A DNA stretch of 25,596 nucleotides, from assembly GCA_900541575.1 (NCBI GenBank), contig UQKO01000038.1, positions 1 to 25,596 on the forward strand. Reading direction: 5' to 3'. A model generated the notes under the pieces. That model was not told the DNA's origin. It did not search any database and saw nothing but the letters and a program-made list of their open reading frames with translations. A program made the position numbers and the translations under genes. The stretch is from an uncultured Prevotella sp. (GTDB taxonomy: Bacteria; Bacteroidota; Bacteroidia; Bacteroidales; Bacteroidaceae). Within the stretch, counting starts at the first letter, position 1. The number at the start of each line of letters is the position of its first letter. This document shows, one piece after another, positions 17,726 through 25,250 of the stretch.

Positions 17726-18505
17726 ATGACAGACACCATCATAGAAGCCGCCATTAAAGCGGGAAAGGCCATCATGCACATCTATACCCACCCCGACCTA
17801 GATTGGGAAGTGGAACGAAAAAGTGACAATTCTCCGCTCACACTAGCCGATCGGACCTCACACAAGATCATTGCTGAGGCGCTCTCATCAAGTCCCTACC
17901 CTTTGCTGAGTGAAGAAGGCGCCCACATTCCCTACGCAGAGCGTAAAGACTGGCGTTCGCTGTGGATTGTCGATCCTCTCGATGGCACAAAGGAATTTTT
18001 GAAGAAAAACGATGAATTTACCGTTAACATAGCCCTCGTCACCGAGGGTGTGCCCGTGATGGGCGTCATCTACGTACCAGCCAAAAACTGCCTCTATTGG
18101 GGCGAAGTGGGACAAGGAGCCTTCACTGCCGAAGTCGACCCCGAAACATTCCACGTAGGCGCGCCCCTGTCACTCCCGCTCAAGGGGGCTGATCAGAATC
18201 GTCCCTACCGCGTGGTGGCCTCGCGTTCCCATCTCTCAACTGAAACAGAGAACTTTATCAGCAACCTCCGACGCTACCACCCCGACCTTGAACTCGTCAG
18301 CGCCGGTTCTTCGCTCAAACTATGTCTCGTGGCCGAGGGCAAAGCCGACATTTATCCACGCCTTGCTCCCACCATGGAATGGGACACCGCAGCAGGCCAC
18401 GCCATTGCCCTCGCTGCAGGATGCACCGTGACGGATGCACAGACCGACCTTCCCCTTACTTACAATAAGGAAGATTTACACAATCCTTGGTTCGTAGTAA
18501 AATAA
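17726..18505 (+). CDS. cysQ: 3'(2'),5'-bisphosphate nucleotidase CysQ
   Basis: Protein of 259 residues of the inositol monophosphatase superfamily. The metal-binding residues are visible: E63-E64 in LLSEEGAH, D83-P-L-D86-G-T88 in WIVDPLDGTKEF, and the C-terminal aspartate in MEWDTAAGHA. The GTKEF ending is characteristic of CysQ rather than of inositol phosphatases. CysQ removes 3'-phosphoadenosine 5'-phosphate, the by-product of sulfate assimilation, and so pairs functionally with the downstream anion permease. Its last nine codons appear again just after the stop. Confidence 0.93.
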   Translation: MTDTIIEAAIKAGKAIMHIYTHPDLDWEVERKSDNSPLTLADRTSHKIIAEALSSSPYPLLSEEGAHIPYAERKDWRSLWIVDPLDGTKEFLKKNDEFTVNIALVTEGVPVMGVIYVPAKNCLYWGEVGQGAFTAEVDPETFHVGAPLSLPLKGADQNRPYRVVASRSHLSTETENFISNLRRYHPDLELVSAGSSLKLCLVAEGKADIYPRLAPTMEWDTAAGHAIALAAGCTVTDAQTDLPLTYNKEDLHNPWFVVK

Positions 18506-18543
18506 GCTGCGGCTTGCACAATTCTTGGTTTATCCTAAAATAA
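18479..18543 (+). repeat. Tandem copy of the cysQ 3' end
   Basis: 18479-18505 (the end of cysQ, encoding HNPWFVVK and stop) recurs at 18517-18543, 38 bases later, where the copy reads HNSWFILK and stop. The preceding codons are TTA and TTG, both leucine. The copy is in a different frame from cysQ and its final base is the A of the permease ATG. Confidence 0.75.
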
Positions 18544-20096
18544 TGCATACTTTATTCGTAATAATCATCCTCGCACTAGTGGTGATGGCCTTGATTAAGG
18601 ACCGCATGCGTCCGGGATTAATACTATTCTCGGGAGCCGTAGTGTTTCTTTGCGCTGGCATCATCTCTCCCAAAGAGATGCTTGAAGGCTTTGCCAATAA
18701 GGGCATGATCACAGTAGCGATGCTCTTCCTCGTGAGCGAAGGAGTACGCCGCTCTGGATTGCTAAAAGCATTGCTGCGCAAACTTTTGCCAAAGAGACAA
18801 GGAGCAGGCGAACGTCAAGTGCAGTCGCGAATGTTGCCCGTAGTGGCTTTCATCTCGGCTTTCCTCAACAACACCCCTGTAGTGGTCATCTTTGCGCCCA
18901 TGATTAAGCGCTGGGCAGAGCGACATGGCATGGCAGCCACAAAGCTACTCATTCCTCTTTCGTATGCCACGATTCTTGGTGGCGTTTGTACTCTAATAGG
19001 TACAAGCACCAACCTCGTGGTACACGGCATGGTGATTGATGCAGGATATACAGGGTTTACCATGTTCGAATTAGGAAAAGTAGGTGTAGTAATAGCCATT
19101 GTGGGGCTACTTTATGTGTGGCTCGTATCACCAATACTTCTTCCCGAACAGCGCACCGATCGCGGCGAGTCCACCTCTCCCACAGAGTTTGGGCTCGGAC
19201 TAAAACGCATTGAAGTAGTACTCGGTGCTCGTTTTCCAGCTATCAATCGCAAGGTGATAGACTTCGATTTCAAACGTAAGTATGGCGCCGACATTCTAGA
19301 ACTAAAGCGCAATGGTGAGACCATGATTATGCACGATATGCGCCGCGAGCGCTTCCATGAAGGCGACACATTGGTGCTCCTTGCCAACGATGACTTCATG
19401 AAAAACTGGGGCGACTCCTCCTTCTTCCTCATGGTGACCGACGGCAATGAGCAAACGAGCCGCATGCCCAAATGGAAGCGTTGGTTCTCCATCGTATTGC
19501 TTGTATTAATGATTATTGGTGCCACGGTGGGCGAACTTCCCGCCGTGAGAGAGGCTGCACCTAACATGCACCTCGACATGTTTTTCTTCGTTAGCGTGGT
19601 AACCATCATCATGGCATGGCTCAACATCTTCCCTGCCCGGAAGTATACGAAGTTTATCTCATGGGACATTCTCGTGACCATTGCTTCGGCCTTTGCTATT
19701 AGCCGCGCTATGCAAAATTCAGGAATGGCCGACGCTGTGGCACAATTTACGGTAGAGCTAAGCAATAGCTACAGCCCCATCGTATTGCTTGCCGTAGTTT
19801 TTATCATTACCAATGTCTTCACCGAACTCATGACCAACAACGCCGCGGCCGCCCTAGCCTTTCCGCTTTCACTAAGCATTGCCCAACACATGGGCGTGAG
19901 CCCTATCCCCTTCTTTGTCACGATATGCATGGCTGCCTCGTCGAGTTTCAGCACTCCCATCGGCTACCAGACAAACCTTATCGTACAGGGTGTAGGTAAC
20001 TATCGCTTCGGCGATTTCGTACGTATTGGCCTACCACTCAACATTCTATCCCTTATCATCACCATCACGGTGGTTCCCCTTATATGGCCATTCTGA
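18543..20096 (+). CDS. SLC13-family anion permease, probably sulfate uptake
   Basis: From the ATG at 18543 the product is 517 residues with about ten or more hydrophobic segments. Two matching halves carry the family loops: NNTPVVVIFAPMI then GTSTNLVV in the first half, and TNNAAAALAFPL then TPIGYQTNLIV in the second. Between them, at about 220-300, is one cytoplasmic TrkA-C/RCK-C domain ending in LVLLANDDF. This layout is that of bacterial SLC13/DASS carriers. In Bacteroidales such a gene commonly sits in the cysQ-permease-cysC-cysD-cysN sulfate assimilation cluster, so sulfate is the likely substrate. A TTG start at 18525 was rejected because it lies in the duplicated cysQ end. Confidence 0.9.
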   Translation: MHTLFVIIILALVVMALIKDRMRPGLILFSGAVVFLCAGIISPKEMLEGFANKGMITVAMLFLVSEGVRRSGLLKALLRKLLPKRQGAGERQVQSRMLPVVAFISAFLNNTPVVVIFAPMIKRWAERHGMAATKLLIPLSYATILGGVCTLIGTSTNLVVHGMVIDAGYTGFTMFELGKVGVVIAIVGLLYVWLVSPILLPEQRTDRGESTSPTEFGLGLKRIEVVLGARFPAINRKVIDFDFKRKYGADILELKRNGETMIMHDMRRERFHEGDTLVLLANDDFMKNWGDSSFFLMVTDGNEQTSRMPKWKRWFSIVLLVLMIIGATVGELPAVREAAPNMHLDMFFFVSVVTIIMAWLNIFPARKYTKFISWDILVTIASAFAISRAMQNSGMADAVAQFTVELSNSYSPIVLLAVVFIITNVFTELMTNNAAAALAFPLSLSIAQHMGVSPIPFFVTICMAASSSFSTPIGYQTNLIVQGVGNYRFGDFVRIGLPLNILSLIITITVVPLIWPF

Positions 20097-20142
20097 GTGA
20101 AGAGTTTTGAGGCAGAGATATAGAAGTGTGTCTTTGTCACAC

Positions 20143-20191
20143 AGAATAAGCCCCAACCAGCAGGTGTTTGCCTGTGGTTGAGGCTTATTCT
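20143..20191 (+). terminator. Terminator hairpin after the SLC13 permease
   Basis: Arms 20143-20164 and 20171-20191 pair over about 21 bp with one bulged base and one mismatch, around a 6-base loop (TGTTTG). The descending arm ends GGCTTATTCT. It is 46 bases after the permease stop, in a gap between convergent genes. Confidence 0.7.
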
Positions 20192-20195
20192 ATAT

Positions 20196-20260
20196 GGGTG
20201 GTTCTATAAATTCTGATGTGCGATTTGGTACCACAAATTTCAGAATTTAGAGAACCACCC
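20196..20260. terminator. Second hairpin between the permease and rnr
   Basis: Arms 20196-20216 and 20240-20260 pair over 21 bp with one mismatch. The 23-base loop contains a smaller inverted repeat, ATTTG-gtacca-CAAAT (20223-20238), so the whole could form a nested or cruciform structure. It starts 28 bases beyond the rnr stop on the minus strand and may terminate that gene. Confidence 0.6.
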
Positions 20261-20288
20261 AGATATCATTTACGTTCAGAGTAGCGTT

Positions 20289-22628
20289 TTATTTCTTTCC
20301 ATTTCGCTTCGCTCCACGGCCTCGGCGACCACCTTTCTTACCCTTACCTTTACTCTTGCCGAAGGTAGCGGGCTGAAGAGTAGCAGCGGGAGTAGCGCCA
20401 TCCTGACCTTCCTCCACTAGAGCGAAGTCAAGTTGACGACGCTCCAAGTTGGCACGTTCCACGCGGATACGCACTTTATCACCCAAAGCGTAACGCTTGT
20501 GGAAACGACGACCTACGAGACAGAAGTTGCGCTCATCGAACTCATAATAATCGTCGAGCAATAGACGCAAAGGAATCATGCCTTCGCAAGAGTTCTCATC
20601 CACTTCTACGTAAAGGCCAAACTCTGTCACACCGCTCACGGTGCCATCGAACTCTTGACCAATGCGGTCGCCCATAAACTCCACTTGCTTGTATTTAATG
20701 CTAGCGCGCTCGGTAGTGGCGGCAAGTTGTTCCATGTCTGAAGAATGTTCGCAAAGCTCTTCATATTTTTTCTCACTTACAGAACGGCCGCCCTCGGAAT
20801 AGCGAGTAAGAAGGCGGTGCACCATAGTGTCGGGGTAACGACGAATGGGCGATGTAAAGTGGGTGTAATATTGAAACATCAAGCCATAGTGACCAATATT
20901 ATGCGTGCTATAGCGAGCTTTCATCATGGCACGCAAGGCCACCATTTCCACCACTTCTTCTTCCTTTTTCCCTTTCACGTCGGCAAGCAAGCGATTCAGA
21001 CTCTTTGAAACCTCTTGCTTCGTGCCATCAGTGCGAATCTTATAGCCGAAGCGAGCAATGAATGCACTGAGCTTTTCCATCTTCTCAGGGTCGGGCACAT
21101 CGTGAATACGGTATACGAAAGTCTTGGGTTTCTTTCCCTTTGCTACAACGGCAATCTTCTGTGCCACGCTGCGATTGGCAAGGAGCATAAATTCCTCCAC
21201 AAGTTTGTTAGCATCTTTAGCCACCTTCACGTAAGTAGAGATGGGATGCCCCTTTTCGTCCACTTCAAAACGCACCTCAGAGCGATCAAACCCTATGGAG
21301 CCATTCTTAAAACGTTTGCTGCGAAGAATCTTGGCAAACTTATCAAGTTGAATAAGCTCGTGAGCATACTCTCCTTCGGGTTCTGTGCCAGCGGGAAGAG
21401 CTTCCGGGTGGTCGCCAGGCAGATTGAGATCGGCCTCAGAAGCCACACCATTGCGCTCGAGGATATACTGCACCTCTTCGTAAGTGAAGCGGCGATTACT
21501 CTTTATCACGGTGTGAGCCAAGTGCCAATCTACCACCTCGCCCTTCTCGTTCATGTGAAAGATCGTGGAGTAGGCCAACTTTTCTTCATCAGGTCGTAGC
21601 GAACAGATAAAGTTACACAAGCGCTCGGGTAGCATCGGGATGGTACGATCTACAAGATAGACGCTCGTGGCACGCTTCTCTGCCTCCTTGTCTATGATAT
21701 CGCCTTCCTTCACGTAGTGCGACACATCGGCAATGTGTACGCCCACTTCCCAAAGTCCTTTCTGCAGTTCACGGATAGAAAGGGCATCGTCGAAGTCTTT
21801 GGCATCGTGGGGATCGATGGTAAAGGTGGTTACGTTGCGGAAATCCTCACGACGAGCTATTTCCTCTGAGCTAATATCAGGGTTCAACGCCTCGGCAGCT
21901 TTCTCCACACGCTCGGGATAAGTATAAGGAAGGCCATACTGTGCTAGAATGGCATGCATTTCAGCATTATTTTCGCCCTGCTTTCCCAAAATATCCACCA
22001 CTTTACCGATAGGGCTTTTCGAGTCGGAAGGCCATTCGATAATTTTCACCACAGCCTTGTCGCCATTCTTACCTCCGCCGAGCTTATCTTTCGGAATAAA
22101 AATATCCGTAGCTAGCGAGCGGCTCTCCGTCACAAGGAAGCCATATCCACGCTCCACCTGTAACTGGCCCACAAAAGTATCATTAGCACGCTCCAATATG
22201 TCAGTCACTTCGGCCTCACGAGTATGTCCGGCGCGACGTGCCAACATGGTCACCCTCACGCGGTCGCCGTCAAGGGCATGAAGCGAATTGCGTTCACACA
22301 CGAGGATGCTCTTTCCCCCATCGTCGGGAATAAATGAGTTACGCCCATTGCGCTTACGCTGGAAGGTGCCTTCCATCACGTTAGAGCGCACAGCGTTGCG
22401 GTAGTGACCATTGCCATCGGTAGATATATAGTCGTCGAGCACAAGGTCGGAAAGTACATCCATCACAATCATCTTGGCCGGATGATTGGAAGCCTTAAGC
22501 ATAGCGAAAATATCCTTCACATCGTACTCCTGTTCAGGGTGTGCATTAAACAAGTCGACGAGCATTTGCGATACAGCTTTCTTCTTGAGCCGTGTCCCCT
22601 TATTGCTAGATTTGTCTTTTCTTGCCAT
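20289..22628 (-). CDS. rnr: Ribonuclease R
   Basis: Protein of 779 residues, typical for RNase R. The N-terminal winged-helix region (about 10-80: QMLVDLFNAHPEQEYDVKDI) is followed by cold-shock domains. The RNB catalytic domain has the acidic motif DPHDAKDFDDAL at about 275 and VGVHIADVSHYV. A C-terminal S1 domain (about 650-735: GTVSGVTEFGLYVEVDENSCEGMIPL) precedes a tail extremely rich in lysine, glycine and arginine. It degrades structured RNA 3' to 5' in the cytoplasm. Family members often induce under cold or stress. The leader of this gene contains a distant inverted repeat that could be regulatory. Confidence 0.96.
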   Translation of the reverse strand: MARKDKSSNKGTRLKKKAVSQMLVDLFNAHPEQEYDVKDIFAMLKASNHPAKMIVMDVLSDLVLDDYISTDGNGHYRNAVRSNVMEGTFQRKRNGRNSFIPDDGGKSILVCERNSLHALDGDRVRVTMLARRAGHTREAEVTDILERANDTFVGQLQVERGYGFLVTESRSLATDIFIPKDKLGGGKNGDKAVVKIIEWPSDSKSPIGKVVDILGKQGENNAEMHAILAQYGLPYTYPERVEKAAEALNPDISSEEIARREDFRNVTTFTIDPHDAKDFDDALSIRELQKGLWEVGVHIADVSHYVKEGDIIDKEAEKRATSVYLVDRTIPMLPERLCNFICSLRPDEEKLAYSTIFHMNEKGEVVDWHLAHTVIKSNRRFTYEEVQYILERNGVASEADLNLPGDHPEALPAGTEPEGEYAHELIQLDKFAKILRSKRFKNGSIGFDRSEVRFEVDEKGHPISTYVKVAKDANKLVEEFMLLANRSVAQKIAVVAKGKKPKTFVYRIHDVPDPEKMEKLSAFIARFGYKIRTDGTKQEVSKSLNRLLADVKGKKEEEVVEMVALRAMMKARYSTHNIGHYGLMFQYYTHFTSPIRRYPDTMVHRLLTRYSEGGRSVSEKKYEELCEHSSDMEQLAATTERASIKYKQVEFMGDRIGQEFDGTVSGVTEFGLYVEVDENSCEGMIPLRLLLDDYYEFDERNFCLVGRRFHKRYALGDKVRIRVERANLERRQLDFALVEEGQDGATPAATLQPATFGKSKGKGKKGGRRGRGAKRNGKK

Positions 22629-22647
22629 AGTTTTTATTTCATTTTTA

Positions 22648-22718
22648 CCTAAGATAAGCTGATATTCGACAATTCATGAATCATTCTCCTGACTGCTCTT
22701 ACCATACGTTATCTTAGG
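22648..22718 (-). promoter_or_regulatory. Inverted repeat in the rnr leader
   Basis: CCTAAGATAA (22648-22657) and TTATCTTAGG (22709-22718) are perfect 10-bp inverse complements 51 bases apart, lying 20 bases upstream of the rnr start. A possible minus-strand -7 box, TTACTTTG (22751-22758, one mismatch), would put both arms in the transcript, where they could close a stem around the intervening sequence. Alternatively they may be paired operator sites in this divergent promoter region. Confidence 0.6.
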
Positions 22719-22823
22719 GAGTTAAAGGATAAGTTAACCCTCTTCTATTGCAAAGTAACGGTTTTTTTCCGAAAAATCCCATTCCTTTAATATATAATAA
22801 CGTAGCTCAAGTGAATATCTTCG

Positions 22824-22831
22824 TACTTTTG
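22824..22831 (+). promoter_or_regulatory. -7 box upstream of the DUF4294 gene
   Basis: TACTTTTG matches TAnnTTTG and ends 28 bases before the start codon at 22860. No TTTG is present at the expected -33 position. Confidence 0.5.
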
Positions 22832-22859
22832 TAGCGCAATTAGCCATTTCCCATTTATT

Positions 22860-23495
22860 ATGTCACATCGTATTCTATGCCTTTTGGTCTGCGCCATCGC
22901 ATTCATCACGCTCCACGCTCAAAGTGTCGACTCTTCTCCGTCTGCCAATAAAGACGACGTGCAAGAGGTAGAAGTGCCCATCATGACGCAGGTAGGCTCC
23001 ACGCAATATAAGGGTCACACCATCCCCCACATCATCATGCCCGCCCTACCCAAATATGCGCCACTCACATTTAAGAACGATAAGGAGCGCCAAGAGTACA
23101 ACCGCCTAGTCTACAACGTAAAGAAGGTGCTTCCTTGGGCCAAACTAGCCAAGCTCACCATCATTGAGACAGTGGAAGTGCTCGACCAACTTCCCGACAA
23201 GCGTTCGCGCGATGAGCATATCAAATCGGTGGAGCGCGGCCTAAAGCAGCAATATGGTCCTGCCCTCAAAAAGCTCACACGTTCACAAGGTCGCCTACTC
23301 ATCAAGCTAGTAAATCGAGAGTGCAACCAGACGGGCTATGCCATTGCCAAAGCCTTTATCGGTCCGTTCAAAGCCAATCTTTACCAAGGTATCGCCGTGC
23401 TATTTGGCAATAGTCTAAACAAAAAATACGACCCTGATGGCGACGACCGATACACGGAGCGCGTGGTGAGAATGGTCGAGGCTGGAGTGATTTAA
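22860..23495 (+). CDS. DUF4294-family exported protein
   Basis: Protein of 211 residues with a signal peptide (1-20, ending LHAQS). The core has the conserved pattern of DUF4294: a short beta region GHTIPHIIMPALPKY, then YNRLVYNVKKVLPWAKLA, a helical stretch, LTRSQGRLLIKLVNRECNQT, and a late segment KANLYQGIAVLFGNSLNKKYDPDGDD. The family is common in Bacteroidetes and its function is unknown. It is divergent from rnr, sharing a 231-base regulatory region. A small structured palindrome about 100 bases after the stop may end its transcript. Confidence 0.85.
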   Translation: MSHRILCLLVCAIAFITLHAQSVDSSPSANKDDVQEVEVPIMTQVGSTQYKGHTIPHIIMPALPKYAPLTFKNDKERQEYNRLVYNVKKVLPWAKLAKLTIIETVEVLDQLPDKRSRDEHIKSVERGLKQQYGPALKKLTRSQGRLLIKLVNRECNQTGYAIAKAFIGPFKANLYQGIAVLFGNSLNKKYDPDGDDRYTERVVRMVEAGVI

Positions 23496-23594
23496 AATCC
23501 AGCTAACAGCACTTTCGCATAGTACATGAGAAAAGGCATGTCGCTCATTGTTAGATTAGATGAGAATAAAATCCTCAACTTTTCTTAAAAAATA

Positions 23595-23636
23595 GGCTTG
23601 CTTCGCAAGTAAAGTGTGCTCCGCACAGAGCAAGCC
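23595..23636. repeat. Compound palindrome downstream of the DUF4294 gene
   Basis: GGCTTGCT (23595-23602) and AGCAAGCC (23629-23636) can pair. Between them lie CTTGC-ttc-GCAAG and TGTGC-tcc-GCACA, two 5-bp hairpins with 3-base loops. The first inner hairpin competes with the outer stem. This is the main structure in the 394-base stretch 23496-23889, which has no real gene but also contains the first 108-bp repeat copy. Confidence 0.5.
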
Positions 23637-23699
23637 CGTAACTAAAGAATGACTAACGAAAAAACGGATATTCGCCTAGGCCCAATCTCGCCCATAACA

Positions 23700-23807
23700 G
23701 GGTGCCCCGTTGGGTGTGGTGGTATACGTAAACCAGGCATGTGAAGTGAAATAAATTTCCTTCACATACCTGGCTACCTTATCTCACCCCTAATGGGGTG
23801 ACCCATT
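23700..23807. repeat. 108-bp REP-like element, copy 1
   Basis: It is 104 of 108 bases identical to 25060-25167, with no gaps. It begins GGGTGCCCCGTT and ends GGGTGACCCATT. The centre is a 14-bp stem (23733-23746 with 23760-23773, one mismatch, 13-base loop) and the right end is CACCCC-taat-GGGGTG. The left GGGTG pairs imperfectly with CGCCC (23689-23693). It lies just beyond the stop of the minus-strand lipoprotein pseudogene. Confidence 0.9.
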
Positions 23808-23848
23808 TATCATGCCCCTTATCAACGTCAAAAAAATCGATAAGATTG

Positions 23849-23881
23849 TGCAGAAAAAATCATGGATTTTGAACACCCTAC
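23849..23881. repeat. Satellite repeat next to the first 108-bp copy
   Basis: TGCAG plus an A run, then GGATTTTGAACACCCTAC, matches 25252-25285, which has GGACTTTGAACACCCTAC and one base more. In both places the sequence lies to the right of a 108-bp element, at different distances (41 and 84 bases). Confidence 0.7.
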
Positions 23882-23889
23882 TTAGTTAT

Positions 23890-24812
23890 TTATTGCGCAT
23901 CATTTTTCTTGTTTTTATTTGCTTTTTCTTGTTTCTCTTTTGTTTCTACACGATACAAGTGAATGTTACTCTTGCTATACGTATTATAGAACGAACTAGA
24001 AGAACCAATTTTCCAATACTTCTTTGTCACTTGTGATGTCCAATCAGTAAACTTAGCGAAGCAATCAACAAGTTTGACCTTATTGTAGATGTCATCGCAG
24101 TCCTTATAATTCACAAGTTTAGAAAGCCAAAATTTATGATTCAAGCGCACCAAATTTTTACCATCAGGAGTATAACCATAGGCTATACGATTTTCAACGA
24201 CCAAAGGCGACGATTCTTTTGTAAAAGTTATAGGACTCGATTCCTTTTTAGGGAACATTTCGTAGTCACAATCTAAGAGGATACTACTACACATGCTCAC
24301 GGGGCAACTAATCTGTTTAGATGAATGTGCGGGTATGCACACATACACTGGAGCATGCTCATGCACAGTCTGTGCCGATGAAGCTAAAGAAGAGGCACCT
24401 TTACCTAATGTTACTAAAGAAGGAGCGCCTCCCAATGTTGAGTATTTTTTGCTAACGCCCACAGAAACACCATCCGACACGCTACGGCTGACAGTAGAAC
24501 TATACTCCACATTTACATAATAATCTTGTGCACGACCATTAATAACCGTAAAACATTCGGGCAAATAAAATAGATATTGCGGTCGGATGTATTTTGCACA
24601 TCAAAATTTAAATTGCCTCCCTTACTCCAAAAGTCGTAACTGATTTTACAATCTGTGTTCTGTGCTACAAAACCTTGCCCTGAAGTCACCCCCTCTGCTG
24701 TTTTTTGCAGCGAAGCATCAGCTTGCATGTCATAAACTTGATAATATTGCGAACAAGATGCCAAGCATAGCACTGCAGCTGCACCAAGAAATAAATGTTG
24801 TAATTTGTTCAT
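23890..24812 (-). pseudogene. Frameshifted surface lipoprotein gene
   Basis: The gene starts at 24812 with a lipoprotein leader, MNKLQHLFLGAAAVLCLASC, placing a lipidated cysteine at residue 20, followed by SQYYQVYD. The reading frame shifts at about 24562-24570. Upstream, the frame reads TSDRNIYF and then runs into unrelated residues and a stop near 24513; downstream, LPECFTVINGRAQDYY continues in another frame to 23890. The span of 923 bases is one short of 924, so restoring one base gives a 307-residue protein. I recall similar Bacteroidales lipoproteins with a YYQVY start, NIY...LNG.AYDYY, and SPL..NRI.Y, which cross this break continuously. The function is unknown. The C-terminus is lysine-rich. 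A sequencing error must be excluded. Confidence 0.75.
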
Positions 24813-24847
24813 TTTACGAATGATTTTAAATAAAAATTCTAATACGA

Positions 24848-24878
24848 CAAAATTAATGATTAATTTTAAGATATTAAA
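24848..24878 (-). promoter_or_regulatory. Promoter of the lipoprotein pseudogene
   Basis: On the minus strand TAATTTTG (24848-24855) is preceded at a 19-base spacing by TTTA (24875-24878), one base from the TTTG -33 consensus. It ends 35 bases before the start codon. The broken gene therefore still has an intact-looking promoter, which suggests recent inactivation. Confidence 0.65.
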
Positions 24879-25045
24879 CGGAGAAGACACTTTTTCAATT
24901 AGGGGAGGGGAAATTTGATTTTTAAATTCCAAATTTCAGAGAGTTGCTTTGCATAGAACACGAACTTATCAGAATTATTAGAACCACCATTGAATGCTAC
25001 GCCAAGATGCCGTCGATAAAGCACAATGAATTCTCATGCCTGATT

Positions 25046-25067
25046 GGTCACCCTGTTATGGGTGACC
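25046..25067. repeat. Perfect hairpin at the left end of the second 108-bp copy
   Basis: GGTCACCC-tgttat-GGGTGACC is an uninterrupted 8-bp stem with a 6-base loop. The same position in copy 1 has the loop in reverse complement (ATAACA). Confidence 0.85.
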
Positions 25068-25167
25068 CGTTGGGTGTGGTGGTATACGTAAACCAGGCAT
25101 GTGAAGTGAAATAAATTCCCTTCACATACCTGGCTACCTTATCTCACCCCTAACGGGGTGCCCCATT
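25060..25167. repeat. 108-bp REP-like element, copy 2
   Basis: Direct copy of 23700-23807, with differences only at 25065, 25118, 25154 and 25161. It starts GGGTGACCCGTT and ends GGGTGCCCCATT. The bases that differ at the two ends (A and C) are swapped relative to copy 1. It lies upstream of the lipoprotein pseudogene, so the gene is bracketed by the two copies, 1360 bases apart start to start. Confidence 0.9.
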
Positions 25168-25250
25168 AAAATAATATACGATTTAAGGTATTTCCTGCGT
25201 TTTTTATTGTTGAATATCAACTATTTACGATATTAGTTTTTATCAAAACC

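Noticed and set aside
19112..19765. Open frame of 217 codons on the minus strand opposite the SLC13 permease
   Set aside because: It is antisense to a clear transporter with conserved motifs, and its product is low in recognisable features. Codon bias on the plus strand explains its length.
21015..21599. Open frame of 194 codons on the plus strand inside rnr
   Set aside because: It is antisense to the RNB catalytic domain of RNase R and shows no family signature.
23812..24036. Possible small hydrophobic protein starting beside the first 108-bp repeat
   Set aside because: It begins in repeat-derived DNA and runs antisense into the lysine-rich end of the lipoprotein pseudogene. Its hydrophobic stretch is the complement of a lysine-rich tail.
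24513..24564. Programmed frameshift in the lipoprotein gene
   Set aside because: The junction TATTTTATTTG has no convincing slippery heptamer, downstream pseudoknot or stimulatory site, so simple mutation or error is more likely.
23700..25167. Composite transposon
   Set aside because: The flanking 108-bp copies have no transposase, no classical terminal inverted repeats and no visible target-site duplication. A REP-like interpretation fits better.
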